Of a stretch of DNA of 34,272 bases, positions 21,957 through 30,512 are shown piece by piece. The position numbers and the translations under genes are program-made. How positions within the stretch are numbered: the first letter of the stretch is position 1; each line of letters starts with the position of its first letter. Origin of the DNA: an uncultured Clostridia bacterium (GTDB lineage: Bacteria; Bacillota; Clostridia; Christensenellales; Aristaeellaceae); assembly GCA_934663595.1 (NCBI GenBank), contig CAKUKM010000023.1:1-34272 (forward strand). Direction: 5' to 3'. Below the pieces are notes generated by a model, which had not been told where the DNA came from, did not search any database, and saw only the letters and a program-made list of their open reading frames with translations.

Positions 21957-23707
21957 AGACGGATAAGCGCGGAACGCTCAGGCGGGTGCTGACCTATATC
22001 GGCAAATACAAATATTATGTGTTCGCCTCGTTCTTCCTGGCTGCGGTCACGGTGGTGCTGACGCTGCTGGTGCCGGTTTACGCGGGCGAGGCGATCGACC
22101 AGATCACCGATCACGGCGTATTCTTCGATAAAATTCTGCCGATTCTGACCAAGATTCTGGTCGTTGTGGCAATCACGGCGCTGATTCAGTGGCTGATGAA
22201 CGCGATCAACAATCGCGTGACCTTCTCGGTGGTGCAGGATCTGCGCGAGGACGCGCTGAAGAAGATCTCGGTGCTGCCGCTTTCCTACATTGATTCGCAC
22301 CCGCACGGCGAAATCGTCAGCCGCGTCATTTCGGACGCGGAGGCGTTTGCAGACGGCCTTCTGATGGGCTTTACGCAGCTGTTCACGGGCGTAATGACCA
22401 TTCTGGGCACGCTCGGCTTCATGTTCGCCAGGCATGCGGGCATCGCGGCGGTCGTCGTGGTGATCACGCCGCTTTCGCTATTCGTGGCAAAATTCATTGC
22501 GCAGCGGACGCACGCGTTGTTCACGCTGCAATCGAAGACCCGCGGCGAGCTGACCGCGTACATCGACGAGATGATCGGCAACGCGAAGGTGGTCAAGGCC
22601 TACGGCCACGAGCAGACCTCGCTCGCCGAATTCGACGAAATCAACGACCGGCTCGAGAAGTGCTCGCTGCGTGCGACGTTCTTTTCGTCGATCACGAATC
22701 CGGCCACGCGCTTCGTCAACGCGATCGTCTATGCGGGCGTGGGCCTGACCGGCGCGCTGGCGGTGCTGTCCGGCGGCATGACGGTGGGCGTGCTGACGTG
22801 CTTTTTGAGCTATGCAAATCAGTACACGAAGCCGTTTAACGAAATTTCCGGCGTTGTGACGGAGCTGCAGAACGCGATCGCGTGCGCGGCGCGCCTGCTC
22901 GAGCTGATCGACGCGCCGGCGCAGGTTCCGGAGGCGGAGAACGCAATTGCGCTTCAGCAGGCCGCGGGCAATGTGGATTGCGAGCACGTGGCGTTCTCGT
23001 ATTCGCCGGACAAAAAGCTGATTGAGGATTTCAATCTGCATGTAACGCCGGGCCAGCGCATTGCGATCGTCGGGCCGACGGGCTGCGGCAAGACCACGCT
23101 GATCAACCTGCTCATGCGGTTTTACGATGTAGATGCCGGCGCGATTTCGGTAGATCACGTGGACATTCGCAATCTGACGCGCCACAGTCTGCGCGCGTCC
23201 TACGGCATGGTGCTGCAGGAGACGTGGCTGAAGGCGGGCACGATTCGCGAAAACATTGCGATGGGCAAGCCAGATGCGACGGACGAAGAAATCGTCGAGG
23301 CGGCGAAGGCGTCCTACGCGCACTCGTTCATCTGCCGCCTGCCGGATGGCTACGACACGGTCATCGGCGAAGACGGCGGCATGCTTTCGCAGGGACAAAA
23401 GCAGCTTTTGTGCATTACGCGCGTAATGCTTTGTCTCCCGCCGATGCTGATTCTGGACGAGGCGACCTCGTCGATCGACACGCGCACGGAGCTGCGCATT
23501 CAGGCGGCCTTTGCGCGGATGATGCAGGGGCGTACGAGCTTCATTGTAGCGCACCGTCTATCGACGATTCGCTCCGCCGACATGATTCTGGTCATGCGCG
23601 ATGGCAAGATCATCGAGCAGGGCACGCACGAGACCCTTCTAGCCCAAAACGGCTTCTACAAAAAGCTCTATCTAGCCGGCGCAGGCGCGGGCGGCAGTGC
23701 CGCCTGA
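21953..23707 (+). CDS. ABC exporter half-transporter, catalytic-site subunit
   Basis: This 584-aa partner has six membrane helices (about 20-315) and an ATPase domain with Walker A GPTGCGKT (374-381), canonical Walker B LILDEA (D502, E503) and H-loop IVAHR (H534). Its signature motif is altered to LSQGQ (478-482). Combined with the upstream subunit this gives one full ATP site (its Walker motifs with the partner's LSGGQ) and one degenerate site, as in known heterodimers. The coding region ends in a Gly/Ala-rich tail, and its last ~19 bases including the TGA stop belong to a repeat that recurs downstream (23689 onward). Confidence 0.92.
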   Translation: MKTDKRGTLRRVLTYIGKYKYYVFASFFLAAVTVVLTLLVPVYAGEAIDQITDHGVFFDKILPILTKILVVVAITALIQWLMNAINNRVTFSVVQDLREDALKKISVLPLSYIDSHPHGEIVSRVISDAEAFADGLLMGFTQLFTGVMTILGTLGFMFARHAGIAAVVVVITPLSLFVAKFIAQRTHALFTLQSKTRGELTAYIDEMIGNAKVVKAYGHEQTSLAEFDEINDRLEKCSLRATFFSSITNPATRFVNAIVYAGVGLTGALAVLSGGMTVGVLTCFLSYANQYTKPFNEISGVVTELQNAIACAARLLELIDAPAQVPEAENAIALQQAAGNVDCEHVAFSYSPDKKLIEDFNLHVTPGQRIAIVGPTGCGKTTLINLLMRFYDVDAGAISVDHVDIRNLTRHSLRASYGMVLQETWLKAGTIRENIAMGKPDATDEEIVEAAKASYAHSFICRLPDGYDTVIGEDGGMLSQGQKQLLCITRVMLCLPPMLILDEATSSIDTRTELRIQAAFARMMQGRTSFIVAHRLSTIRSADMILVMRDGKIIEQGTHETLLAQNGFYKKLYLAGAGAGGSAA

Positions 23708-23940
23708 CAGACGGCAGGGCCGTCGGCCACTTGCTGCCGCGCTTGGTCGCGACGATTTTGAGTCGGGAAGCGACTCAAAATCTGGCTGGTTCGAAGCGGT
23801 ACTTATTTCCCAATTTCCCGCTCGGGCGGCGGTGCCGCCTGACACTCGCTGCCGCGCTTGGTCGCGACGATTTTGAGTCGGGAAGCGACTCAAAATCTGG
23901 CTGGTTCGAAGCGGTGTCTTCTTCCCAATTTCCCGCTCGC
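23689..23940 (+). repeat. Direct duplication with hairpins, beginning in the exporter stop region
   Basis: Two units share GGGCGG(C)(A/G)GTGCCGCCTGACA (23689 and 23824) and a block from CTGCCGCGCTTGGTCGCGAC (23734 and 23849) through the hairpin GATTTTGAGTCG-(5)-CGACTCAAAATC (23754-23782 and 23869-23897) to CAATTTCCCGCTCG. Unit 1 carries a 20-base extra hairpin, GACGGC-AGG-GCCGTC. The first unit supplies the stop codon of the exporter gene. I see no coding potential beyond that. Confidence 0.8.
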
Positions 23941-23983
23941 TGCGCCGCCGTGGTGGCGGCTTGCGCGCTGGCGGGTAGGGGCT

Positions 23984-24138
23984 TGTGCGTAGACGAACAG
24001 GGTTTGTTGGCATGTGAACGAACAGGGCCCGTTAGGCTTTTAAATGAGGTTCGCATGTGAACGAATGGGGCTTGCGGGCTTTTGAATGGGCTTGCATATG
24101 GGCCAACGGGGGCTTATATACCTTCAAATGAGGTTGGC
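23984..24138 (+). repeat. Degenerate ~42-bp tandem repeat
   Basis: Decayed units begin CATGTGAACGAACAGGGCC (24011), CATGTGAACGAATGGGGC (24054) and CATATGGGCCAACGGGGGC (24095), each with a CTTTTAAATGAGG- or CTTCAAATGAGG-like 3' half; a partial unit precedes at about 23984. Short open frames starting around 24082 have no ribosome binding site and are not called as genes. Confidence 0.5.
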
Positions 24139-24247
24139 GCGCGGTCGGGATGGCTTGCGCGCTTTCCATTTGTTGCCGGTTTTAATGGGGAACTGGTGGG
24201 AAGTGCGGCTGCTGGCTCTGCCTGCGGCTTATATGGAAATGATTTCG

Positions 24248-24286
24248 AAAAAGCGAATTGCCGACATTGAGCGCAATTCGCTTTTT
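24248..24286. terminator. Bidirectional terminator between exporter and aldehyde dehydrogenase genes
   Basis: AAAAAGCGAATTG pairs with CAATTCGCTTTTT (13 bp, 13-base loop), with A- and T-runs on both sides so it can work in either direction. Two further hairpins without T-runs lie at about 24362-24398 and 24412-24442, nearer the minus-strand gene's stop. Nothing else is seen in the 744-bp gap 23708-24451. Confidence 0.65.
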
Positions 24287-24451
24287 GCGATTCTCTATTA
24301 GAGCTGTCCATTCTGATAATTCGGTCGATGAGTGCCTGTTTGCATTCGCTGCATGGATGCGGACGGCTGGATCTTTTCGCGGCAAAGAGATTCAGCCGTC
24401 GCGAATGCCGAGGTATCCCTCCGCATGGGCATGCGGGGATAACGTTGAAAA

Positions 24452-25867
24452 TCAGGTTTGGCTATTCCAGGAATCGATGACGACGAGCTTGATTTCCGTC
24501 ATTTCCTGAACGGCGAATTCGGGGCCCTCCCGCCCGATTCCGCTGCGCTTCATGCCGCCGTAGGGCATATTGTCCGCGCGGAAAGTGGGGCTATCGTTGA
24601 TCAGGAGCGCGCCGCTTTCGATCTCGCCAATGCACTGCATGATATGATTCAGCTGCGTGGAGAACAGCGCGTTCTGGAGGCCGTAGGGGCTGCGATTCAC
24701 CATGGCGATTGCGTCGCTCAAATCGCTGAAGGCATTGACGAACACGACGGGCGCGAACACCTCGTCCAGCATGAGCTTTGAATCGCTCGGCACGTTGGAC
24801 AAAACCGTCGCCTGCATTACGCTGCCTTCCTTCGTGCCGCCGCAATGAACGGTTGCGCCCGCCCTTTCCGCCTCCTTCACCCAGCTGACCGCGCGCGCCG
24901 CGGCGCTTTCCGAGATCATGCAGCCATTGGTATTCGCTTCATCCATGGGATTTCCCATTTTTCGCGTTTTCGCCTCTTCGACGAGATGCGCAATCAGCTC
25001 GCTGCAAATCGATTTATGCGCAAATACGCGCTGAATGGAAATGCAGATCTGGCCGCAGCAGCCGAACGCCCCCGCCGCGATGCGGCGCGCCGCTTCCCTG
25101 GGATCGATCCCTTCATCGACGATTACCGCCGCGTTGGAGCCCAATTCGGTCGTTACCTTCTTCAATCCGCCCAGCCGAACCAGGCGTTCGCCGACTTCCG
25201 GCGATCCCGTAAACGATATTTTGCGGATATCCGGATGCGCGACCAGCTCTTCGATCAATGCGCCGCCGCGGCCGACGACGACGGTAATGGCCTCGGGCGG
25301 AAGGCCGCATTCGATCAGCATCTGCGCGTATTTCATCGTTGCCAGCGGCGTTTTCGTCGCGGGCTTCAGCAAAATGGCATTGCCGCCCGCAATTGCGGGG
25401 CCGACCTTGTGGCACGCCAGATTAATCGGAAAATTAAAGGGCGTGATGGCGAGGACGATCCCGATGGGGACGCGCTGGTAAAACGCAATCTTATTGGAGC
25501 GGTTCAGCAGATCCATCGGAATCGTCTCGCCGCTCAGCGTTCGCGCCGCCGTTGCCGCCGCGCGGAGCGTGCCCGCGGCGCGATAAACCTCCATTCGCGC
25601 TTCGCGGATATGCTTGCCCACCTCGAGGCACAGAAGCTGCGCGATCTCCTCATTGTGCGCGAGGCGTTCGGCGGCGCGCTCAAGTATGGCGGCGCGTTCT
25701 CCCGCGCTCATATTGCGCATGAGCTCCGCGCCCTTTCGCGCCGTAGCGAGGATGGGCGCGATATCCTCTTTTTGAAATTCGGCGACGGAATCGATCAGCG
25801 CGCCGTCATAGGGCGAGCGAACTTCCAACGTTTGATCGCGCGCGATTCTCTTTCCAAGGTAAAACAT
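24452..25867 (-). CDS. Aldehyde dehydrogenase (lactaldehyde/glycolaldehyde or GapN-like)
   Basis: This 471-aa cytoplasmic NAD(P)-dependent enzyme oxidises an aldehyde to its acid. Visible residues are N145 in TPFNFP (oxyanion hole), FTGSPEVGERL (cofactor loop, 219-229), general base E241 in TELGSN and catalytic C275 in GQICISIQR. The C-terminal PTFRADNMPYGGMKRSGIGREG block resembles lactaldehyde dehydrogenase and non-phosphorylating GAPDH relatives. The ATG has GGAGGG 10 bases upstream. It is the last of three genes (isomerase-like, aldolase, dehydrogenase) with 15-bp gaps, so it probably oxidises the small aldehyde released by the aldolase; substrate is inference. Confidence 0.9.
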   Translation of the reverse strand: MFYLGKRIARDQTLEVRSPYDGALIDSVAEFQKEDIAPILATARKGAELMRNMSAGERAAILERAAERLAHNEEIAQLLCLEVGKHIREARMEVYRAAGTLRAAATAARTLSGETIPMDLLNRSNKIAFYQRVPIGIVLAITPFNFPINLACHKVGPAIAGGNAILLKPATKTPLATMKYAQMLIECGLPPEAITVVVGRGGALIEELVAHPDIRKISFTGSPEVGERLVRLGGLKKVTTELGSNAAVIVDEGIDPREAARRIAAGAFGCCGQICISIQRVFAHKSICSELIAHLVEEAKTRKMGNPMDEANTNGCMISESAAARAVSWVKEAERAGATVHCGGTKEGSVMQATVLSNVPSDSKLMLDEVFAPVVFVNAFSDLSDAIAMVNRSPYGLQNALFSTQLNHIMQCIGEIESGALLINDSPTFRADNMPYGGMKRSGIGREGPEFAVQEMTEIKLVVIDSWNSQT

Positions 25868-25882
25868 AGCGGCATTGCCCTC

Positions 25883-26740
25883 CTATTCTGCGGTGTTTTC
25901 CGACATGCACATCTGAATTGCGGAGCGCACGACGGATTTGATCTGTTCGCGAACGGGCGCGACGATCAGGCCGGGATGCACCGCCGGGCCGACGCGCTCG
26001 ATTTCCTCGCGCATTCCCTTCATATATGTATAGCGAATGATCGTTCCAATATTGACCTTGCTGATTCCCAGCTGAATCGCATGGCGAACGTCTTCCTCGG
26101 GAATTCCCGTTCCGCCGTGCAATACCAGCGGCGTTTCGATTGCGCGATGAACCTCGGACAGGCGCTGGAAATTCAATTCCGGCTTTCCGCGATAGAAGCC
26201 GTGCTGCGTGCCGATGCCGATCGCCAATGCGTCCACGTTGGTTGCGTCGACCAGCGCCTTCGCGTCGGCGACCTGAACCAGATAATCCTTGCCGAGATAG
26301 GTGCCCTCGCCCTCGTCGCGGCCGCGGATTCGCCCGATCTCCGCCTCCACATGAACGCCGCGCGCCGCTGCCATCGCAATCACCGCATTCGTATCAGCGA
26401 TATTCTCTTCAAGCGATTTCGCCGAGGAATCGATCATGACTGAATCATAGCCCGCCTCGATGCAGCGCCCGCACAATTCAACGCTGCTCGAATGATCCAT
26501 ATGCAAAAACACGGGCACCTTCGCGCGGGCGGCAACCGCCTTCGTCATGGCGACCGCGAGATCAATGCCGAGCGTATTGCACACGTTCATCACGGACGCG
26601 ACGAAGATGGGCGTTCGCATTTCATCGGCGGCTTCTACAATCGCCTGCAGATCCCAGCAGTCGTTGAAATTGAAATGCGGAATTGCAAAACCGTTTTGAG
26701 ACGCCTTTTTCAGGTAATGTTGAATGAGCTCGTTGGACAT
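25883..26740 (-). CDS. Class II (zinc) ketose-bisphosphate aldolase family protein
   Basis: This 285-aa barrel enzyme cleaves a ketose phosphate into dihydroxyacetone phosphate and an aldehyde. Key features are FLHMDHSSS (D82 catalytic, H83 zinc ligand), VEAEIGRIRGRDEGEG (about 131-146), AIGIGTQHG (H180 zinc) and VLHGGTGIPEEDV (H208 zinc, glycine phosphate loop), then KVNIGT. Length is usual for the FbaA/GatY/KbaY group, and the pairing with a fucose/arabinose isomerase-like gene argues for a dedicated catabolic aldolase rather than the glycolytic one. AAAGGAAG lies seven bases before the ATG, and the isomerase gene ends 15 bp upstream. Confidence 0.92.
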   Translation of the reverse strand: MSNELIQHYLKKASQNGFAIPHFNFNDCWDLQAIVEAADEMRTPIFVASVMNVCNTLGIDLAVAMTKAVAARAKVPVFLHMDHSSSVELCGRCIEAGYDSVMIDSSAKSLEENIADTNAVIAMAAARGVHVEAEIGRIRGRDEGEGTYLGKDYLVQVADAKALVDATNVDALAIGIGTQHGFYRGKPELNFQRLSEVHRAIETPLVLHGGTGIPEEDVRHAIQLGISKVNIGTIIRYTYMKGMREEIERVGPAVHPGLIVAPVREQIKSVVRSAIQMCMSENTAE

Positions 26741-26755
26741 GGTAACGCTTCCTTT

Positions 26756-28195
26756 CTATTCGCCTCGAAGTGCTTTCTGAATCTCCTGTTCGGACGGTTC
26801 TACAGGATCAGGGGTAAGTCCGGGAATAAACCGGCACGCCTCATAGAGCGCAGACGCATATTTGCCATACGTTCCGGCGCAATGATGAATATACGGGCCG
26901 TAAATCAGCCGATGCTCCCAGAGCGGCCAATCGTGAAAATCCATCCAGCCGTAGGTTCCCAGCGTTTCGGGTCCTTCCGCAACGCGGCATTCCCCGATGA
27001 GCAGCGAATACTTCCCGCGCACGCCGTCGAAGCGGGTCAGCGTCACGTCGCCCTTTTTCAGTTCGAAATGGTTGACCGCGGGCGCTTTGCGATTGTAGTG
27101 TTCCTCGAGCGTGGGGCAGATCGCATCGCCGCACATGGACATGGGAAACACGCCGCAATGCCAGAGCAGTTCGCGATTGGGAACGCTCGGATGGCGAATG
27201 GTGATGTCGGCCAGGAATGTGGAGGAATCGCCCATCGCCGCGCCATACGCCAGCAGCGAAGAGATCGCGCCGTGCAAATCGCATTCGCAAATGGTCGGGA
27301 AGCCCTGATCGCTGAGTCGGGACAGCGAAAGGCAGGGCGCAAGGCCGGTTGCCTGAAACATGGGCGCCCAGCAGTTCGTCGCCGCGGCGTCGAGCTGATT
27401 TTCGTCCGCCCAGCGCTTAACGGCAATTTCCAGCGCCGCCGCCCGCTCCAGCGCCTCCTGCGGAAAGTGAACTCCGCAAACGCCGCTGCGAATCTCCTTC
27501 ACGATTTGCTGAACGGCGGACGTATCGCTCCGCGCCTGCTGAAAGGCGGCTTCCAGCTCCTTCAGCGTCAGGGGAACCGTTTCGATTCCGAATTGCTCCA
27601 GCAGCTCGGCCTCGTTGACCTGCACCGACCAGAACGCATTCGGGCGCAGCGAAATCTGGCCGATGCGCGCATGGCGCAGCATTTTCGCAGCGGAGGCCGC
27701 CCGAATGAAATTTGCAAAGCCCCGCTGGAACGTCGCGTCCTCCAATCTGCAGGAGGTAATGTAGCTGAACGGCACGCCCACGCGCTGCAGCACCTTGGAC
27801 GTGGCGAACAGGCCGCACTGGCTGTCGCGATATCGATAGCCCTCGCTATCGACCGTCTCTCCGCCCGGGCCCCACAGCAGCAGCGGACGATTGACCCGCG
27901 CGGCGACCTTCGCCACGGCGTCCTCGCAGCCAAAGTTGCAGTGCGGCGCGAACAGTGCTTCGACATTGGCGGCGCTCATCCTCCGGGCGGCCTCTTCGGC
28001 CTGAAGCCCATCGCAGAGCATTCCGTCTTCGTTCATCCCCTCCAGATCGACGATTTCAATGGGATACCGGCGAATGTAATCCAGAATCGCCCGCTTTTCC
28101 TTCAGGGCGACCTCGCGATTGAACGCCTTTTCTCCGGACATTCCGCGCCGCGTTGGAATGAAGCCCAGCCGCAGCACGGCGCTGTTTTTTCGCAT
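26756..28195 (-). CDS. L-fucose/L-arabinose isomerase-like protein
   Basis: This 479-aa protein is recognisable as a member of the FucI/AraA-like superfamily, which interconverts aldoses and ketoses with a bound divalent metal. Family-like blocks include LFAPHCNFGCEDAVAKVAA (81-99), RPLLLWGPGGE (103-113) and the C-terminal CECDLHGAISSLLAYG (303-318), where E304 and D306 are the likely metal ligands. It is shorter than E. coli FucI (about 590 aa), as many of these relatives are. GGAGG lies eight bases before the ATG. It heads the isomerase-aldolase-dehydrogenase operon and diverges from a response regulator across only 68 bp. Its exact sugar is inferred, not shown. Confidence 0.8.
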   Translation of the reverse strand: MRKNSAVLRLGFIPTRRGMSGEKAFNREVALKEKRAILDYIRRYPIEIVDLEGMNEDGMLCDGLQAEEAARRMSAANVEALFAPHCNFGCEDAVAKVAARVNRPLLLWGPGGETVDSEGYRYRDSQCGLFATSKVLQRVGVPFSYITSCRLEDATFQRGFANFIRAASAAKMLRHARIGQISLRPNAFWSVQVNEAELLEQFGIETVPLTLKELEAAFQQARSDTSAVQQIVKEIRSGVCGVHFPQEALERAAALEIAVKRWADENQLDAAATNCWAPMFQATGLAPCLSLSRLSDQGFPTICECDLHGAISSLLAYGAAMGDSSTFLADITIRHPSVPNRELLWHCGVFPMSMCGDAICPTLEEHYNRKAPAVNHFELKKGDVTLTRFDGVRGKYSLLIGECRVAEGPETLGTYGWMDFHDWPLWEHRLIYGPYIHHCAGTYGKYASALYEACRFIPGLTPDPVEPSEQEIQKALRGE

Positions 28196-28208
28196 TGTGA
28201 ATTCCTCC

Positions 28209-28237
28209 TTGAACTTGTGTTTGCGTTGGGATATAAT
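28209..28237 (+). promoter_or_regulatory. SigA-type promoter of the orphan response regulator
   Basis: TTGAAC (28209-28214) and TATAAT (28232-28237) are 17 bp apart. The -35 overlaps the ribosome binding site of the divergent isomerase gene, so the two transcription units share a very compact control region. Confidence 0.7.
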
Positions 28238-28263
28238 GGAACGGAAGATAGGAGTGAAGGTTC

Positions 28264-29700
28264 ATGAAGCTTTTGATCGTCGACGATATGCCCTCCACAC
28301 ACGTGATCATCGAAAACCTCATCAACGAGCGAGATCTGAAGTTCGATGCGATCCTGCATTCCTATAACGGCGCGGAATGCCTTCAGACGATCGCCGCCGA
28401 AGAGCCGGATATCGTTCTGCTGGACATGGAGATGCCCATTGCAAGCGGAACGGACGTAATGGCGGCGCTTTCGCCGAAGACGGGGCCGCTGATCATCGTT
28501 CTGAGCGCCTACGATAAATTCAGCTACGTTCGCCAGGCGCTGCACATCTGCGCGTTTGACTACCTGCTGAAGCCCATCGACATTGATGAACTGATCGATG
28601 TGCTCGAGCGGGCGATTCGCCGGTGCTATGACAATATCGTGGACAGCATTCGCTATTGCCTTACGGCGGTGGATCGCGCGGATATGCCCGAAGGGCTCTT
28701 CCGCATGGCCCATTTTTCGTTTTATCTGTCCAGCTGGACGGTCATCGGCGCGGATTCCGCGGAAATGCCGGAAATCGATCGCGCCATGCGCATTGCGACG
28801 ATGGGGCTGGGCGCGAAGGAGTATATCATGCTCCACGACGCCGCCGAATGCTCTCCGAACCGCCTGAGGGAGGAAATCACCGCGCATCCGGAGCTTCGGG
28901 AGCGGTATCGCATTTGCATCAACGATCGCATTCTCCACAATGCGGCGGATCTGATGGACTGCATTACGCAATTCCGCAGCGATGCCAGCGCGCTCGCGTT
29001 TTACTACAGGGACGCCGTCGCCGACAATTCCTGGATGTCCGAATTTCCCTACAGCGATCACATTGCGCAGGAATTCTTCGAGGAAATGACGCTGGAAAAC
29101 CTCGGCGCATACGTCGATCGCATTTTCGACGAGATCGCCGCAACCTATGGCCACGAGGCGAATTACAACGCGATTCTCTTCAATTCGATCAACAATCTGC
29201 TCAAGCACGTATTCAGCGAATACTCGCCGGAAATCGGCGACGCATCCTCCTTTCGCGCGGATACGGTGCAGGAGCTGAAGAAATTCCTCGCGAGAATATT
29301 CCAGAACGCCCTGAGCCAGCGCGCGGAGGAAGAAAGCAGCTTCTCCGCGAGCAACGCCGATATCGAAGCGGCGAAAAAGTATATCGACGAGCACTATATG
29401 GACAGCTTTACGCTCGGCGAGCTCTCTTCCGCGGTCTTCATGTCCAAATTCAACCTTTGCCGCAAGTTCAAGCAGCGCTATCATGTGGGCATATGGAATT
29501 ATGTCAAGCAGGTGCGCCTTGCCAGGGCGTGCGCGCTATTGCGCAGCACGGACATGAAGGTCTACAAGATCGCCGAAGAGGTGGGCTTTAACGACGCATC
29601 CTATTTCAGCAATGTCTTTCGATCCACGCACGGCATGAGTCCCCAGGCGTATCGCAATCAATCAGGCCTTGATGCCGGTAAAGGCGATTCCCTGAACTAG
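28264..29700 (+). CDS. Response regulator (REC + AraC-type HTH), no kinase partner in the window
   Basis: This 478-aa regulator has a receiver domain (about 1-120) with D7/D8, phospho-acceptor D54 in IVLLDMEMP, S81 and K103 in LLKPID. A long linker follows, then AraC-type helix-turn-helices (about 375-475: FTLGELSSAVFMSKFNLCRK and MKVYKIAEEVGFNDASYFSN). It lies between the catabolic operon (divergent) and the arabinoside uptake operon (convergent) and so is the likely activator of one or both. Its last 13 codons overlap the 3' end of the convergent permease gene by 39 bp. AGGAG precedes the ATG. Unlike the left locus, no sensor kinase is adjacent. Confidence 0.93.
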   Translation: MKLLIVDDMPSTHVIIENLINERDLKFDAILHSYNGAECLQTIAAEEPDIVLLDMEMPIASGTDVMAALSPKTGPLIIVLSAYDKFSYVRQALHICAFDYLLKPIDIDELIDVLERAIRRCYDNIVDSIRYCLTAVDRADMPEGLFRMAHFSFYLSSWTVIGADSAEMPEIDRAMRIATMGLGAKEYIMLHDAAECSPNRLREEITAHPELRERYRICINDRILHNAADLMDCITQFRSDASALAFYYRDAVADNSWMSEFPYSDHIAQEFFEEMTLENLGAYVDRIFDEIAATYGHEANYNAILFNSINNLLKHVFSEYSPEIGDASSFRADTVQELKKFLARIFQNALSQRAEEESSFSASNADIEAAKKYIDEHYMDSFTLGELSSAVFMSKFNLCRKFKQRYHVGIWNYVKQVRLARACALLRSTDMKVYKIAEEVGFNDASYFSNVFRSTHGMSPQAYRNQSGLDAGKGDSLN

Positions 29701-30501
29701 CTGCTTCTGGCACAGGAAGAAAAGCAGCAAAAGCGGCGCCATGACCAGCACGTTTGCAGCCATCAGATAGGACATCGAGTCCGAGGTATTGGCCTTAAAG
29801 AAGGTAATTCCGACGGGCACCGTCATCAATTCCGGCTTCGTGATCGCGATGAAGGGCCACATGAAATCGTTCCAGCGCTGCAAAAAGATGAAGATGCCGA
29901 TGGAAAACAGCGCGGGCTTCGTCAGCGGCGCAACCACATGCAGCAGCGTCCGGGCCGAATTGCAGCCGTCCAATTGCGCGGCCTCGAACAGATCGCGCGG
30001 CAGGCCGTCCATGAACTGCTTCAGCATCAATACCGCAAACGACGATCCAAGCGCGGGAAGAATCAGGCACCAGTAGGTGTTCAGGATCTTGATATCGCGG
30101 CACATGAGATACAGCGGAATCATCATTGCCTGCGCGGGAATCATCATGCCCGCCATCACAATCCAAAACAGCAGATTTCTGCCCGGATAGCGAAATCTGG
30201 AAAAGGAATAGGCGGCGCAGATCGACAGCACGCAAATGCCCAGAGTGGCGAGCGCGGCGGTCAAAAAGCTGTTGAGCATCCAGAGGGGCAGATTGGCCTG
30301 CGAGCGGCTGCTGTTGAGCACGAAATCAAAATTGTCCAGCGTGTTTTCGATGGAGAACCATTTCGTGATGTTGTAAACCGCCGAGCCGTAGGGCTTGAAG
30401 GCAACGACGATGGAATAGACAATGGGCAGCCACCATATGAGCGCAAGCGCATAGCCGATAATATTCACGATCACCCTTCCGGGGGTCCATCTCTTTTTCA
30501 T
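29662..30501 (-). CDS. Carbohydrate ABC transporter permease (MalG/UgpE type)
   Basis: This 279-aa subunit of a CUT1 sugar importer has six membrane helices and an EAA loop at GLPRDLFEAAQLDGCNSART (about 166-185). It ends FLCQKQLVQGIAFTGIKA, typical of the MalG branch. The start is an ATG with GGAGGA six bases upstream, 11 bp after its partner permease. Its stop codon lies inside the convergent response-regulator gene, leaving no room for a separate terminator. No ATPase gene accompanies it. Confidence 0.93.
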   Translation of the reverse strand: MKKRWTPGRVIVNIIGYALALIWWLPIVYSIVVAFKPYGSAVYNITKWFSIENTLDNFDFVLNSSRSQANLPLWMLNSFLTAALATLGICVLSICAAYSFSRFRYPGRNLLFWIVMAGMMIPAQAMMIPLYLMCRDIKILNTYWCLILPALGSSFAVLMLKQFMDGLPRDLFEAAQLDGCNSARTLLHVVAPLTKPALFSIGIFIFLQRWNDFMWPFIAITKPELMTVPVGITFFKANTSDSMSYLMAANVLVMAPLLLLFFLCQKQLVQGIAFTGIKA

Positions 30502-30512
30502 GCTTGCTCCTC

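Noticed and set aside
24082..24301. 62-71 aa plus-strand frames after the exporter operon
   Set aside because: They lie in degenerate repeats, lack a ribosome binding site and run into the terminator stem.
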